64,000 bases of DNA from NCBI GenBank assembly GCA_902825875.1, contig CADECP010000004.1, positions 186,001-250,000 on the forward strand, given 5' to 3'. Numbering within the stretch: the first letter of the stretch is position 1; each line of letters starts with the position of its first letter. This DNA is from an uncultured Acidobacteriota bacterium. GTDB taxonomy: Bacteria; Acidobacteriota; Blastocatellia; RBC074. The translations under genes and the position numbers were made by a program. Below are positions 45,711 to 54,454 of the stretch, in pieces. The notes beneath the pieces are model-generated. The model searched no databases. It had not been told where the DNA came from and saw only the letters and a program-made list of their open reading frames with translations.

Positions 45711-48326
45711 TTAACGATTCTTGCCAACCTTTCGCTTTGTATCACGACGCGGTTCTTTTTCTTCGCGTTCATCATCGTCGTCTTCAATCGCGCGAACGAA
45801 GGCGCTACGAACCGGCGCGGGCATCGGCGAATCGGCGCCTTTGACCGATTTCCAGATGACTTCGTTGAATTCGATGTCGGGCAAGGTGTCTTCCTTGCTG
45901 AAATCCCACATCGCCGATTGGCGAGAGCCGGGAGCGTTCGGTTGATTTTTTTCTGTCAGGTCAACGCGCGCCGGGCGAAGTTTGAACGGCGTCAGGTTCG
46001 CTTTGGCCGTGAACGAATTGAACATCGGCGTCGCACCGGCGTCGTATTGGCTCATCGGCGGCAAACCCAGAATCAATTCCATCGTCCGCAACATTCCCGA
46101 AGTCGTGTACATCGTCGAATCTACAACTCCGCGTTTGGTGTACGGGCTGGCGACAAAAGCAATCGAACGGTGAGCGTCAACGTGGTCTGGGCCGTTTTGC
46201 GCGTCGTCTTCCAGAACGAAAATCGCGGTCGTTGCCCAATACTTGCTGGCGCTGACGGCTTCGACCAAACGACCGAGCGCCAGATCGTTTTCGGCAACCA
46301 TTGCTCGCGGAGTCGGCACTCCGACGCGCGTGCCTGAAGTGTGATTGTTACCCAGCCGGACAATCTGGAATTGCGGCAACTGGCCGTTCTTTTCAAACTC
46401 GCGGAATTCTTCCAGCCAGCGATCAACGCGCGTGTTGTCCGTGATCGAAAGATCGTAAGGCGGATAAGTCGGGCTGAAATGTCCGATCAACGCATCTTCG
46501 GTTGTGAAATTTTCTTTGCGCGCTTTGGCGGCTGCCGCAGTGTCGGTTTCATTGCCGCCGCCACCGCCGAATTTGACATCGCGCACGCCGACGAATTCGC
46601 CGTAACTGCGATAACTGATTCCGGCGCGTTTGCAATAATCCCAAATGTATCCGGCGGTCGGACGCGAAATCTTCTTGCTGCCTTCGTAATCGTAAGTCCG
46701 CCCGCGCTGGGAATAATTCGTCGGCCAGGTCTTTTCGACGTAATCCGTCGCGTAAGCCGCCATTGACCAATTATGACCGTCGGCGGAAACTTCAGCGTCC
46801 ACGTAAAAGTTATCCAGCAAAACAAACTCACGAGCCAGCGCGTGTTGATTCGGCGTCACGTCTTCGCCAAATAGCGTCAGGTTCGGATCGCCGTTGCCTT
46901 CTTTCATATCGCCAAGCACCTGATCGTAAGTGCGGTTTTCTTTGACGACGTAAATGACGTGTTTGATCGGCGAAGCTTCGCCGAGTTTTACCGGAATGGC
47001 TGTTTTCTCTTTCGGCGCGCGAGCGGCTTTCAGCAGCGCGTCGGTGTACGGCGAATTCGCGTAGGTTCGTTTGGTCAATTGCGCCAATTTCGCTTTGCCG
47101 GGCAGGTCAATCAACGAAACAGTTCCTTTCAACATGCTGCCGATGTATTCGTTGGTGCGACCTTTCAGCGGAGTCGGGCCGTTGGGATTCGCCGCAGAAG
47201 CGACGCCTTTGCCGTTGGCGACGAAAATGCGTTTGCCGTCTTTGCTGACGCGCACCGAAGTCGGATACCAGCCGGTCGGGATAAAACCTTCGACTTCGGC
47301 GGCTTGACGCTTTTTCACGTCCACGATGGCTACGTTGTTGTTGTCGGCGTTGGCGATGAACAGAGTTTTTTCGTCCGGCGACAGAGCGACCGCGTTCGGA
47401 GTGCTGCCCGCAGGCGATTTCGGGTGTAAGGCGGTTGAGATGGCTTCGAGTTCTTTCAGCGTCGCGGTGTCAACGACGGAAACCGTATTGCTGTTGGCAT
47501 TGGCGACGTAAAGCGTCTTGCCGTCTTTGGTGAGTTCAATGTCGTTCGGATGGTCGCCGACTGGAATCGTAGCCGTCACCGAATTGCTGGCAGTATCAAT
47601 CACAGCCAGGCTGCGCGATCCCCAGTTGCTGACGTACAACCGTTTGCCGTCGCGCGCCATTTCGCAATCGTAAGGGTGATCGCCGACTTCGATTTTCTTG
47701 ACGACTTTTTGCGAGGCCAGATCAACAACAGCAACTTTATTCGTCAGGTTTTCAGCGGCGTAAAGCCATTTGCCGTCTGGCGTAACGGCTATGCCTGCCG
47801 GGAAAGCGAATTCACCAGTTCCAGCCCGCCGAGCCGCGTCTCGGCCACGGCCATCCAGTTTGTGATAAGCCTCGCTGCCCAGATTGATTTTGCCAGCGGC
47901 TGTGGCTTTGCCAGCGGCAAAGTCGTAAACCAAAATTTCGTTATCGTCTCCGCCTGAAACGAAAAAGCGTTTGTTGTCAGGCGAAAGCGCGATGCCCAAC
48001 CACGATTTGGCAACTTTGATCGTTTGCACGCTTTGACCGGCATCCAGGTCAATGATCTCTACAACCTGGTCGCCATTGCCGTTGGTTGTCACCAGCAAAT
48101 AACGACCATCGTTGGTCATCACCATATTCATCGGCAAATCGCTGACCGGAATTTGTTTTCCCTCCGGCGTCAGAGTCCATCCGTTGGGCAGCAAAGTTCC
48201 GACAGCGGTTTTTCCAGGAAGTCGTGGTTTCGGTCTGGCCTGACCAAACGCAGTCAGCGTCGTGGACAGGGTAAAACTACAGGCAAGCAGAAACACTATG
48301 CTTCGGCGAGTGGCATTGCTGAACAT
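45711..48326 (-). CDS. Secreted beta-propeller and phosphoesterase (alkaline phosphatase superfamily) fusion
   Basis: An 871-residue exported protein. A signal peptide is at SIVFLLACSFTLSTTLTAFG. Residues about 55-400 form a YncE/lactonase-like propeller with repeated blades such as DHPYDCEMARDGKRLYVSN and DHPNDIELTKDGKTLYVANA. The rest is a phosphoesterase domain: IKHVIYVVKENRTYDQVLGD holds the metal-site Glu/Asn, EVSADGHNWSMAAY and FVLEDDAQNGPDHVDAHR supply further ligands. The family resembles acid phosphatase/phospholipase C enzymes. The ATG at 48326 is chosen because GAGG lies five bases upstream. Confidence 0.88.
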   Translation of the reverse strand: MFSNATRRSIVFLLACSFTLSTTLTAFGQARPKPRLPGKTAVGTLLPNGWTLTPEGKQIPVSDLPMNMVMTNDGRYLLVTTNGNGDQVVEIIDLDAGQSVQTIKVAKSWLGIALSPDNKRFFVSGGDDNEILVYDFAAGKATAAGKINLGSEAYHKLDGRGRDAARRAGTGEFAFPAGIAVTPDGKWLYAAENLTNKVAVVDLASQKVVKKIEVGDHPYDCEMARDGKRLYVSNWGSRSLAVIDTASNSVTATIPVGDHPNDIELTKDGKTLYVANANSNTVSVVDTATLKELEAISTALHPKSPAGSTPNAVALSPDEKTLFIANADNNNVAIVDVKKRQAAEVEGFIPTGWYPTSVRVSKDGKRIFVANGKGVASAANPNGPTPLKGRTNEYIGSMLKGTVSLIDLPGKAKLAQLTKRTYANSPYTDALLKAARAPKEKTAIPVKLGEASPIKHVIYVVKENRTYDQVLGDMKEGNGDPNLTLFGEDVTPNQHALAREFVLLDNFYVDAEVSADGHNWSMAAYATDYVEKTWPTNYSQRGRTYDYEGSKKISRPTAGYIWDYCKRAGISYRSYGEFVGVRDVKFGGGGGNETDTAAAAKARKENFTTEDALIGHFSPTYPPYDLSITDNTRVDRWLEEFREFEKNGQLPQFQIVRLGNNHTSGTRVGVPTPRAMVAENDLALGRLVEAVSASKYWATTAIFVLEDDAQNGPDHVDAHRSIAFVASPYTKRGVVDSTMYTTSGMLRTMELILGLPPMSQYDAGATPMFNSFTAKANLTPFKLRPARVDLTEKNQPNAPGSRQSAMWDFSKEDTLPDIEFNEVIWKSVKGADSPMPAPVRSAFVRAIEDDDDEREEKEPRRDTKRKVGKNR

Positions 48327-48605
48327 AAACACCTCACGAAAATTGAATTGGTTCTTTTACTGATTTTGGGCGGATACGCGAACGCCAAGATAGCCCACGA
48401 ACTCAAGCCGCGTCTACGAAATCACTCGCATACAACAAAATTTAAGACGCCTTTGAGCCGGCAGATGGATTGCCCATCCTTTTCTTCTTTCACTCAAGAA
48501 GGAGACAGTTTTTAGCGGTTTGCACCTGACTGGGTAATGTTTTTTCCGGTAGAAAATATGCTCCGAAAAGAAGATCACGGCTGTTTGATCGCTTTCCTTA
48601 AACCA
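48327..48605 (-). other. Leader region upstream of the phosphoesterase gene, possibly structured
   Basis: About 280 bases with no gene. On the minus strand it contains GGTGCAAACCGC (48512-48523) followed by GATGG-GCAAT-CCATC, an exact five-base-pair hairpin (48464-48478), and CGGCTCAAAGGCG. The conserved-looking loops suggest a folded 5' leader, but I cannot assign a riboswitch class. Confidence 0.3.
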
Positions 48606-48646
48606 AAAAGACGCGGGTAAGACAAAGCTGGCAACTCGCCTTACCC
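48606..48646 (-). terminator. Probable terminator of the DUF481 gene
   Basis: On the minus strand GGGTAAG (48640-48646) pairs with CTTACCC (48615-48621) across an 18-base loop, and TCTTTTTGG follows. It lies just after the stop at 48656. Confidence 0.55.
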
Positions 48647-48655
48647 TGCCCAAAA

Positions 48656-49723
48656 TCACTTTCTAAAATTGAAGTTAGTGAAACTGACGCCGATGCCTGT
48701 GGTCAGCAGCAAGTCGTTGTTTTTCGATCCTGTTGGCGGGTTTGAAATGTAACGGTTGCTGGCGGTCACGTTCCAGGTCATCCATCCGGTCAGTTTGGTC
48801 GTCAGCGAACTGTCGAAAGTGTGGCGGTATTCGCCGCGATTGGTCATGTTCGGGAACAGTTGAAAGCGTTCCTTGAACAAAACGCGGTCAGACACTTTCA
48901 GCGTGAAATCTTCGCCAACAAAGACTTCGGCGGAATTTCGCTGCAATCCGGTCGAGAAATTTTCACGGTTGTAAGCGCCGCCGCCAAAGACCTGCAACTG
49001 TGCGCGGTCTTTTTTGATGGCGTAATAACCCACGCCGCCGCCCAGCACCGAACGCAAATCCAGCAACTGAATCTGGTTGTATTCAAAATCCGCAAAACCG
49101 AAGGTCGTCATGCGACTGGAGACGTTGATTTCATATCGCCCACCGCCGCGAATGGCATTGGCCGTAGTTTCGGTCACGCCTTTGTTTCTGTTTTTGGCAT
49201 TGATGTAAGCGGCGTAAAGCGTGGTTTTGTCGCGCCGAGTCTGACGACCCAGATTCGCTCCCAACGCCAAGGTGTTCGTTCGCGTGTTGCCGGTTGTCAG
49301 GCTGTAACCGAAATCCAAACCTCCGTTCCACAAATCGAACCAACTCGGTTTCAACATCTTTTCGTAAGCGGCCTGTTCGCCCGGCGAACGAATCGCCTGC
49401 ACCGCGCTCATTTCGCCCGAAGCCTTCCCGGTGTCTTTGGTTTCGACTTCATACTTGCCACCGCTGGTGGCGATTTTTCCAACCAGCGTTTTGCCATCGC
49501 TCAAGGCGACATACAGCGGATCGTTGGAAACGACCTCGGCAATCGCGTCGGTCGAAACGGTGACGATTCCGGCGTAATCGGTTTTCAGCGTCAAGGTTTT
49601 GGCGTCGGCTTTGATGATGGTTCCTGTCAGACGATCGCCATTTTTCAATTTCAATTCATCGGCCAGGGCCGTCGCGCTTAACGACAGGCACAGTGCGGCC
49701 AGAAACAACATTCGTATGGACAT
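48656..49723 (-). CDS. DUF481 outer-membrane beta-barrel protein
   Basis: A 355-residue protein with a signal peptide (LFLAALCLSLSATALA). An N-terminal domain has LKLKNGDRLTGTIIKADAKT and LSDGKTLVGKI. The DUF481 barrel starts at about 140 with LDFGYSLTTGNTRTNTLALG and ends in GIGVSFTNFNFRK, an aromatic-rich C-terminal strand typical of outer-membrane barrels. The E. coli relative YdiY is a putative salt-induced outer-membrane protein. It is divergent from the sigma54 activator gene. AGGAGG precedes the ATG. Confidence 0.88.
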   Translation of the reverse strand: MSIRMLFLAALCLSLSATALADELKLKNGDRLTGTIIKADAKTLTLKTDYAGIVTVSTDAIAEVVSNDPLYVALSDGKTLVGKIATSGGKYEVETKDTGKASGEMSAVQAIRSPGEQAAYEKMLKPSWFDLWNGGLDFGYSLTTGNTRTNTLALGANLGRQTRRDKTTLYAAYINAKNRNKGVTETTANAIRGGGRYEINVSSRMTTFGFADFEYNQIQLLDLRSVLGGGVGYYAIKKDRAQLQVFGGGAYNRENFSTGLQRNSAEVFVGEDFTLKVSDRVLFKERFQLFPNMTNRGEYRHTFDSSLTTKLTGWMTWNVTASNRYISNPPTGSKNNDLLLTTGIGVSFTNFNFRK

Positions 49724-49906
49724 AACTCCTCCTGAAATAGCTGTTGCAAAGACGTTTATGTGGGGATTGTTTTGGATTTGTACGACGTTTGCATCTTAAA
49801 GGCGGAAACGTTGGCCTGTCTACCGACGGATTTGTTTATTTTGTTGGCAAAACAAACGGATAAGTGATTTTTGGCCGTGACCGGCTGAAAAGTACTCTCG
49901 GCAAAA

Positions 49907-49952
49907 CCGACAAAAATGCTATCCTCTAACAAGGGTCAAACATTTTTGTCGG
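49907..49952. repeat. Inverted repeat upstream of the sigma54 activator gene
   Basis: CCGACAAAAATG (49907-49918) and CATTTTTGTCGG (49941-49952) are exact inverted copies. The right arm continues as TTTTGTCGGTCAGA, which also occurs, with one difference, at 51515-51528 before glnN. It may be an activator site, a terminator-like hairpin or a dispersed repeat. Confidence 0.5.
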
Positions 49953-49972
49953 TCAGAAACGAGCCAGAAAAC

Positions 49973-51499
49973 ATGGAAGAAGCATCTCAAATAAAAAAAT
50001 TGTCTGCTTTGTTGGAAATTAGCAAAGCGTTGGGTTCGACGCTGAACATCCGCGAAGCCGTCGAAAAGGTTCTGGAAATTCTCGACCGCGAAGTCGGCCT
50101 GCGGCGCGGAGCCATCGCTTTGCTGGAAGACGGCAGTTCGCTTTCGATTCAATACGCATTCGGATTGAGCGAAGGCGAGCGCCGACGCGGGCGTTACAAA
50201 TTGGACGAAGGCATCACCGGGCGCGTGGTTTCGACCGGCAAACCGATCATCGTTCCGCAAGTCAGCAAAGAGCCGCTGTTTTTGAATCGCACACGCAAAC
50301 CTGAAAACGGCCAGGAAGAATCGTTCATCTGTGTGCCGATCAAAGACCGCCGAAAAACCATTGGCGCGCTTTCGATTACGCAAACTTACAAAACGAATCG
50401 CAATTACGACGACACGGTGAAATTTCTGACGATCATCGCCGGAATGATTTCGCAAAGTTTGCGGCTGGCGCAAATGGTCGAACAGGAAAAGGCTCAGTTG
50501 GTGGATGAAAACGCTTTGCTGAAACGCGAGCTTCAGCAGAAATACGATTTCCGCAACATCGTCGGAACCAGCAAGGAAATGCGCGAGGTTTACGATCAGG
50601 TCGCGCAGGTCGCTCACACCAACACAACCGTGCTGATTCGCGGCGAATCCGGCACAGGCAAAGAACTGGTCGCGCACGCGATTCATTACAACAGCCCTCG
50701 CGCTGGAAAGCCGTTCGTCAAAGTGAACTGCGCCGCTCTGCCCGAAAGCCTGATCGAAGCCGAATTGTTCGGTCATGAAAAAGGCGCGTTCACAGGAGCC
50801 ATCGCCCGCAAACGCGGACGCTTTGAACTGGCCGAAGGCGGCACTTTGTTTCTGGATGAAATCGGTGATTTGTCTCCGGCGATGCAGGTCAAATTGCTGC
50901 GCGTGTTGCAGGAACGCGAATTCGAGCGCGTCGGCGGAACCGAAACCATCAAGGTCAACGTCCGGCTGATCGCTGCCACCAACGTTGACCTGGAGACGGC
51001 GGTTTCCGACAGCCGCTTTCGTTCGGATTTGTATTACCGGCTGAACGTGTTTTCGATTTACCTGCCTGCGTTGCGCGAACGCAAGACGGATATTTTGCTG
51101 CTGGCCGACCACTTTCTGGAAAAGTATTCGCGGCAAAACGGCAAACGCATCAAACGCATTTCGACTCCGGCGATTGACATGCTTATGAGTTACCACTGGC
51201 CGGGCAACGTACGCGAACTGGAAAACGCCGTCGAACGCGCCACGCTGGTTTGCGACGGCAACGTCGTTCACGGATTCCACATGCCGCCTTCGCTGCAAAC
51301 CGCCGAAGGTTCAGGCACGGTGGCAACCGTCGGGCTGGACAAGGCAGTCGGCGCATTTGAAAAAGAAATGATTCAGGACGCGCTGAAAACCGCTCGCGGC
51401 AATCGCGCTCGCGCCGCCCGTATGCTCAACACCACCGAACGCATTCTGGGTTACAAGGTGAAGAAGTACGAGATTGACTGCGACCGATTCAAAGGCTGA
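49973..51499 (+). CDS. Sigma54-dependent transcriptional activator (GAF-AAA-Fis)
   Basis: A 508-residue enhancer-binding protein. An N-terminal GAF domain (about 10-170) precedes the AAA+ core with GESGTGKE (about 224), the sigma54-contact loop GAFTGA (about 272), [14 protein letters not shown] and [22 protein letters not shown]-terminal Fis-type helix-turn-helix includes [19 protein letters not shown]. Its architecture is like NifA or NorR. The start at MEEASQIKK avoids translating the repeat upstream. Adjacent glnN carries a sigma54 promoter and is the likely target. The signal bound by the GAF domain is unknown. Confidence 0.93.
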   Translation: MEEASQIKKLSALLEISKALGSTLNIREAVEKVLEILDREVGLRRGAIALLEDGSSLSIQYAFGLSEGERRRGRYKLDEGITGRVVSTGKPIIVPQVSKEPLFLNRTRKPENGQEESFICVPIKDRRKTIGALSITQTYKTNRNYDDTVKFLTIIAGMISQSLRLAQMVEQEKAQLVDENALLKRELQQKYDFRNIVGTSKEMREVYDQVAQVAHTNTTVLIRGESGTGKELVAHAIHYNSPRAGKPFVKVNCAALPESLIEAELFGHEKGAFTGAIARKRGRFELAEGGTLFLDEIGDLSPAMQVKLLRVLQEREFERVGGTETIKVNVRLIAATNVDLETAVSDSRFRSDLYYRLNVFSIYLPALRERKTDILLLADHFLEKYSRQNGKRIKRISTPAIDMLMSYHWPGNVRELENAVERATLVCDGNVVHGFHMPPSLQTAEGSGTVATVGLDKAVGAFEKEMIQDALKTARGNRARAARMLNTTERILGYKVKKYEIDCDRFKG

Positions 51500-51507
51500 G
51501 CCACCAA

Positions 51508-51528
51508 CCGACAATTTTGTCTGTCAGA
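51508..51528. promoter_or_regulatory. Possible activator-binding site upstream of glnN
   Basis: CCGACAATTTTGTCTG (51508-51523) is a palindrome with one mismatch, followed by TCAGA. It lies about 120 bases upstream of the -24 element, where enhancer sites for sigma54 activators are usually found. Shared words occur at 49907-49957. A dispersed repeat is the alternative. Confidence 0.35.
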
Positions 51529-51641
51529 TAATTTAAGGCAACATTTTTGAAGCCTAACCGGTTCCCACCAATACTTGCCCAAAGAGTTTTCGTGTAATCA
51601 TTTCTATCACTTAGTCCGATTCAGCCAATTCTGTTGGTCGC

Positions 51642-51657
51642 TGGCAAGCCAGTTGCT
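51642..51657 (+). promoter_or_regulatory. Sigma54 (-24/-12) promoter of glnN
   Basis: TGGCAAGCCAGTTGCT matches the sigma54 consensus TGGCACG-N4-TTGCW at all but one position, with exact spacing. Transcription would start near 51668, about 105 bases before the glnN ATG. The upstream neighbour encodes a sigma54 activator. Confidence 0.75.
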
Positions 51658-51772
51658 ACAAAGATGGTTTGCTACGGCAATCAAATCAAAATCCGTATTT
51701 TTATTTTGTCTTCAAGGGCAGGCGAAATCTGAAAAGCATCGCTTGCCGTCAATTTCAATTTCAGGAGAATCT

Positions 51773-53965
51773 ATGAGCACGACAGGAAATCAGGGGCGTC
51801 TGTGGGCAATTGCTGAAGTCAGCAAACGCACTCCGCGCACCATCGGCAACGGACAAAAAGCTTCGGAGTATTTCGGCTGCAACACTTTCAACCAGAAAGT
51901 TATGTCCGAAAAACTGCCCAAAGCGGTTTACAAATCGCTGGTCAAAACGATCAAGGGCGGTCACAAACTGGATCAATCCATCGCGGCAATGGTCGCTCAC
52001 GCGGTGAAAGAATGGGCGATTGAAAAAGGCGCAACGCATTACACGCACTGGTTTCAACCGAACACAGGCATCACCGCTGAAAAGCACGATGCGTTTTTGA
52101 CGATTGATGGCGACGGACAGGCGATTGAACGTTTTGACGCCGGTCAGTTGATTCAGAGCGAGCCGGACGCTTCCAGCTTTCCGTCGGGCGGATTGCGCGC
52201 CACGTTTGAAGCACGCGGTTACACGGCGTGGGATCCAGCGACTCCGATTTTCATCATGGAAAGCGCGAACGGCAAAACTTTGTGCATTCCGTCGGTCTTC
52301 ATTTCCTATCATGGCCAGGTGCTGGACAAGAAAACGCCGCTGTTGCGCTCCGATGAATTCCTGAACCAGAACGCGCAAAAAGTTCTGAAGTTGATGGGCA
52401 ACAATGCCTCGCGCGTATTTTCGACGCTGGGGCCTGAACAGGAATACTTCCTGATTGACGAAGCGTTTTACGCGCTGCGTCCCGATCTGGTAGCCACTGG
52501 CCGAACACTGATCGGAGCCAAACCGCCGAAAGGTCAGGAACTGGAAGATCAATACTTCGGTTCGATCAAAGCGCGCATTCTGGCTTTTATGCAGGAATTC
52601 GAGCACGAACTGTTCAAGCTGGGCATTCCTGTTAAAACCCGCCACAACGAAGTCGCGCCCGCGCAGTTTGAAACCGCACCGATTTTTGAAACGGTCAGCG
52701 TCGCCACCGATCACAACCAATTGACGATGGAACTGTTGCGCCAGGTGGCCAAACGTCACAACCTGGCGTTCCTGATTCACGAAAAACCTTTCGCCGGAAT
52801 CAACGGCAGCGGCAAACACAACAACTGGTCAATGGCTACGGACGAAGGCGAAAACCTGCTGGAACCGGGCGCGACACCGGAGAAGAATCTTCAATTCCTG
52901 GTCTTTTTGCTGGCGACGATGAAAGCCGTTTACAAGCATCAAGGAGCGTTGCGCGCGGCCATCGCCGGTTCTGGCAACGATCACCGTCTGGGTGCGAACG
53001 AAGCTCCACCCGCAATTCTTTCGGTCTTTTTGGGCGGCGCCTTGACCAAAATCCTGAACGCCATCGAAGACGGTAAGTTGAAAGGTTCGACTTCGGCCAA
53101 GCAGGTCATCTCAATGGGCTTGGGCAAGTTGCCGGAAATTGCCAAAGACAACACAGATCGCAACCGCACTTCGCCGTTCGCTTTCACCGGCAACAAATTC
53201 GAGTTCCGTGCTGTGGCTTCGTCGGCTTCAACCGCGACGCCGATGGCTACGCTGAACGCAGCGGTTGGCGAAGCTCTGGCTGAAATGGCGACTCGTTTGG
53301 AAGCGTCGCTGAAGAAAACCAAAGACTTCGACAAGGCCATTATTGATGTCATCCGCGAATACGTCGTTGAAACCAAAGCCATTCGCTTCGAAGGCAATGG
53401 TTATTCAGACGAATGGCGCGATGAAGCCGCCAAACGCGGCTTGCTGAATCTGGCCAAATCGCCCGAAGCTCTGGGTCAATTGAAGACCAAAGAAACCAAG
53501 GCGTTGTTCACCAAATCCGGCGTGTACAAAGCCGACGAACTGGAATCGCGCTATCACCTGGAGTTAGAGCGGTACATCAAAGACCTGGAAATCGAAATCG
53601 CCGCATTGAAAGAAATCGCCACAACAGTCGTGCTGCCGGCAGCGTTCAAACATCAAACGCAAATCGCCGGATCGGTTGCAGCCTTGGCCGCAGTCGGAAT
53701 CAGCGGTGATGCGCTGGATGCTCAACGCGCCGAAGTCAGCGACTTCGCCGGATTGATCGCCAGCTTGAAATCGGCGCTCAGCGCGCTGGATCACGCTGTC
53801 GAAAAAGCCGAAGCAGGCAACGAAGAAAAGAAAGCTTCGGCCTTTGCTTACGGAGTTTCAGACGCGATGAATGCCGTCCGCGAAGCTTGCGACAAACTGG
53901 AACTGAACATTGACGACGGACTGTGGCCTCTGCCGAAGTACCGCGAAATGTTGTTCCTTTGCTAA
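51773..53965 (+). CDS. glnN: Glutamine synthetase type III
   Basis: A 730-residue GSIII enzyme making glutamine from glutamate, ammonia and ATP. Family marks are the N-terminal VFGCNTFNQKVM-like FGCNTFNQKVMSEKLPK, the catalytic EQEYFLIDEAFYALRPDL, KHNNWSMATDEGENLLEPG and NRTSPFAFTGNKFEFRAVAS. The length is normal for type III, and the C-terminal helical extension is present. AGGAGA is six bases before the ATG. A longer in-frame start at 51575 is rejected because the sigma54 promoter lies inside it. Regulation by nitrogen through the neighbouring activator is inferred. Confidence 0.95.
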   Translation: MSTTGNQGRLWAIAEVSKRTPRTIGNGQKASEYFGCNTFNQKVMSEKLPKAVYKSLVKTIKGGHKLDQSIAAMVAHAVKEWAIEKGATHYTHWFQPNTGITAEKHDAFLTIDGDGQAIERFDAGQLIQSEPDASSFPSGGLRATFEARGYTAWDPATPIFIMESANGKTLCIPSVFISYHGQVLDKKTPLLRSDEFLNQNAQKVLKLMGNNASRVFSTLGPEQEYFLIDEAFYALRPDLVATGRTLIGAKPPKGQELEDQYFGSIKARILAFMQEFEHELFKLGIPVKTRHNEVAPAQFETAPIFETVSVATDHNQLTMELLRQVAKRHNLAFLIHEKPFAGINGSGKHNNWSMATDEGENLLEPGATPEKNLQFLVFLLATMKAVYKHQGALRAAIAGSGNDHRLGANEAPPAILSVFLGGALTKILNAIEDGKLKGSTSAKQVISMGLGKLPEIAKDNTDRNRTSPFAFTGNKFEFRAVASSASTATPMATLNAAVGEALAEMATRLEASLKKTKDFDKAIIDVIREYVVETKAIRFEGNGYSDEWRDEAAKRGLLNLAKSPEALGQLKTKETKALFTKSGVYKADELESRYHLELERYIKDLEIEIAALKEIATTVVLPAAFKHQTQIAGSVAALAAVGISGDALDAQRAEVSDFAGLIASLKSALSALDHAVEKAEAGNEEKKASAFAYGVSDAMNAVREACDKLELNIDDGLWPLPKYREMLFLC

Positions 53966-53971
53966 CAAAAT

Positions 53972-54007
53972 GAAGATGTAGCGCGAAGTGTCTCGCGCTA
54001 CATCTTC
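53972..54007. repeat. 15-base-pair hairpin after glnN
   Basis: GAAGATGTAGCGCGA (53972-53986) and TCGCGCTACATCTTC (53993-54007) pair perfectly over a six-base loop. The T-run expected of a terminator is missing, so it may be a REP-type repeat or a two-way termination aid. Confidence 0.75.
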
Positions 54008-54032
54008 GCTTAAAACCGGGAACTCAAACGTT

Positions 54033-54260
54033 ATGCCTGCATATCGAGACGACACTCAAAGCGAGTTGATGGATTTTCTGTTGCATCAACGTGAACGGTT
54101 TGATTCTCAAGAAGAGTTCGATGCATTTGTGCTGAGCGAAGTCAGACGGTTCATCTTCGATTTGCGTTTGATGGATATCGAACTGACGTTGCGCCCGAAT
54201 TTTGGTGGGGCGAGGGTTCTTCACCATAGCGTGACGAAAAAATCAGCCAACGCAGACTGA
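54033..54260 (+). CDS. Small hypothetical protein
   Basis: A 75-residue soluble protein starting PAYRDDTQSELMDFLLHQRE, rich in charged residues and predicted helical, with FIFDLRLMDIELTLRPNFGG in the second half. There is no recognised domain and no strong ribosome-binding site. It lies between glnN and the exporter operon. Coding status is likely but not certain. Confidence 0.5.
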   Translation: MPAYRDDTQSELMDFLLHQRERFDSQEEFDAFVLSEVRRFIFDLRLMDIELTLRPNFGGARVLHHSVTKKSANAD

Positions 54261-54454
54261 ATTTTTTGCCAACCACAACTCTCCTTTTCGGATTTGAACG
54301 GCAGAGGCTTATTACGCTTCTGCCGTTTTTGTATGGCCGGACGCGAGCAAAAATATCCCACCACAGTTCATCTTGATTTGTCTGCGTTGCACAAACTGGC
54401 TATGATGAAACAAATCGTTTTACAGGTCGGACAAAAGGAAAGAGATCAATTACT

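Noticed and set aside
48464-48523. Cyclic di-GMP riboswitch
   Set aside because: GCAAACC is present, but the P1 helix and the tetraloop-receptor order do not match that class.
49919-51298. A 459-codon minus-strand frame over the sigma54 activator gene
   Set aside because: It mirrors the activator's codons and lacks motifs; the plus frame has every expected domain.
51575-51772. Extended N-terminus of glutamine synthetase from an ATG at 51575
   Set aside because: The extension contains the sigma54 promoter and is not typical of the family; the ATG at 51773 has a good ribosome-binding site.
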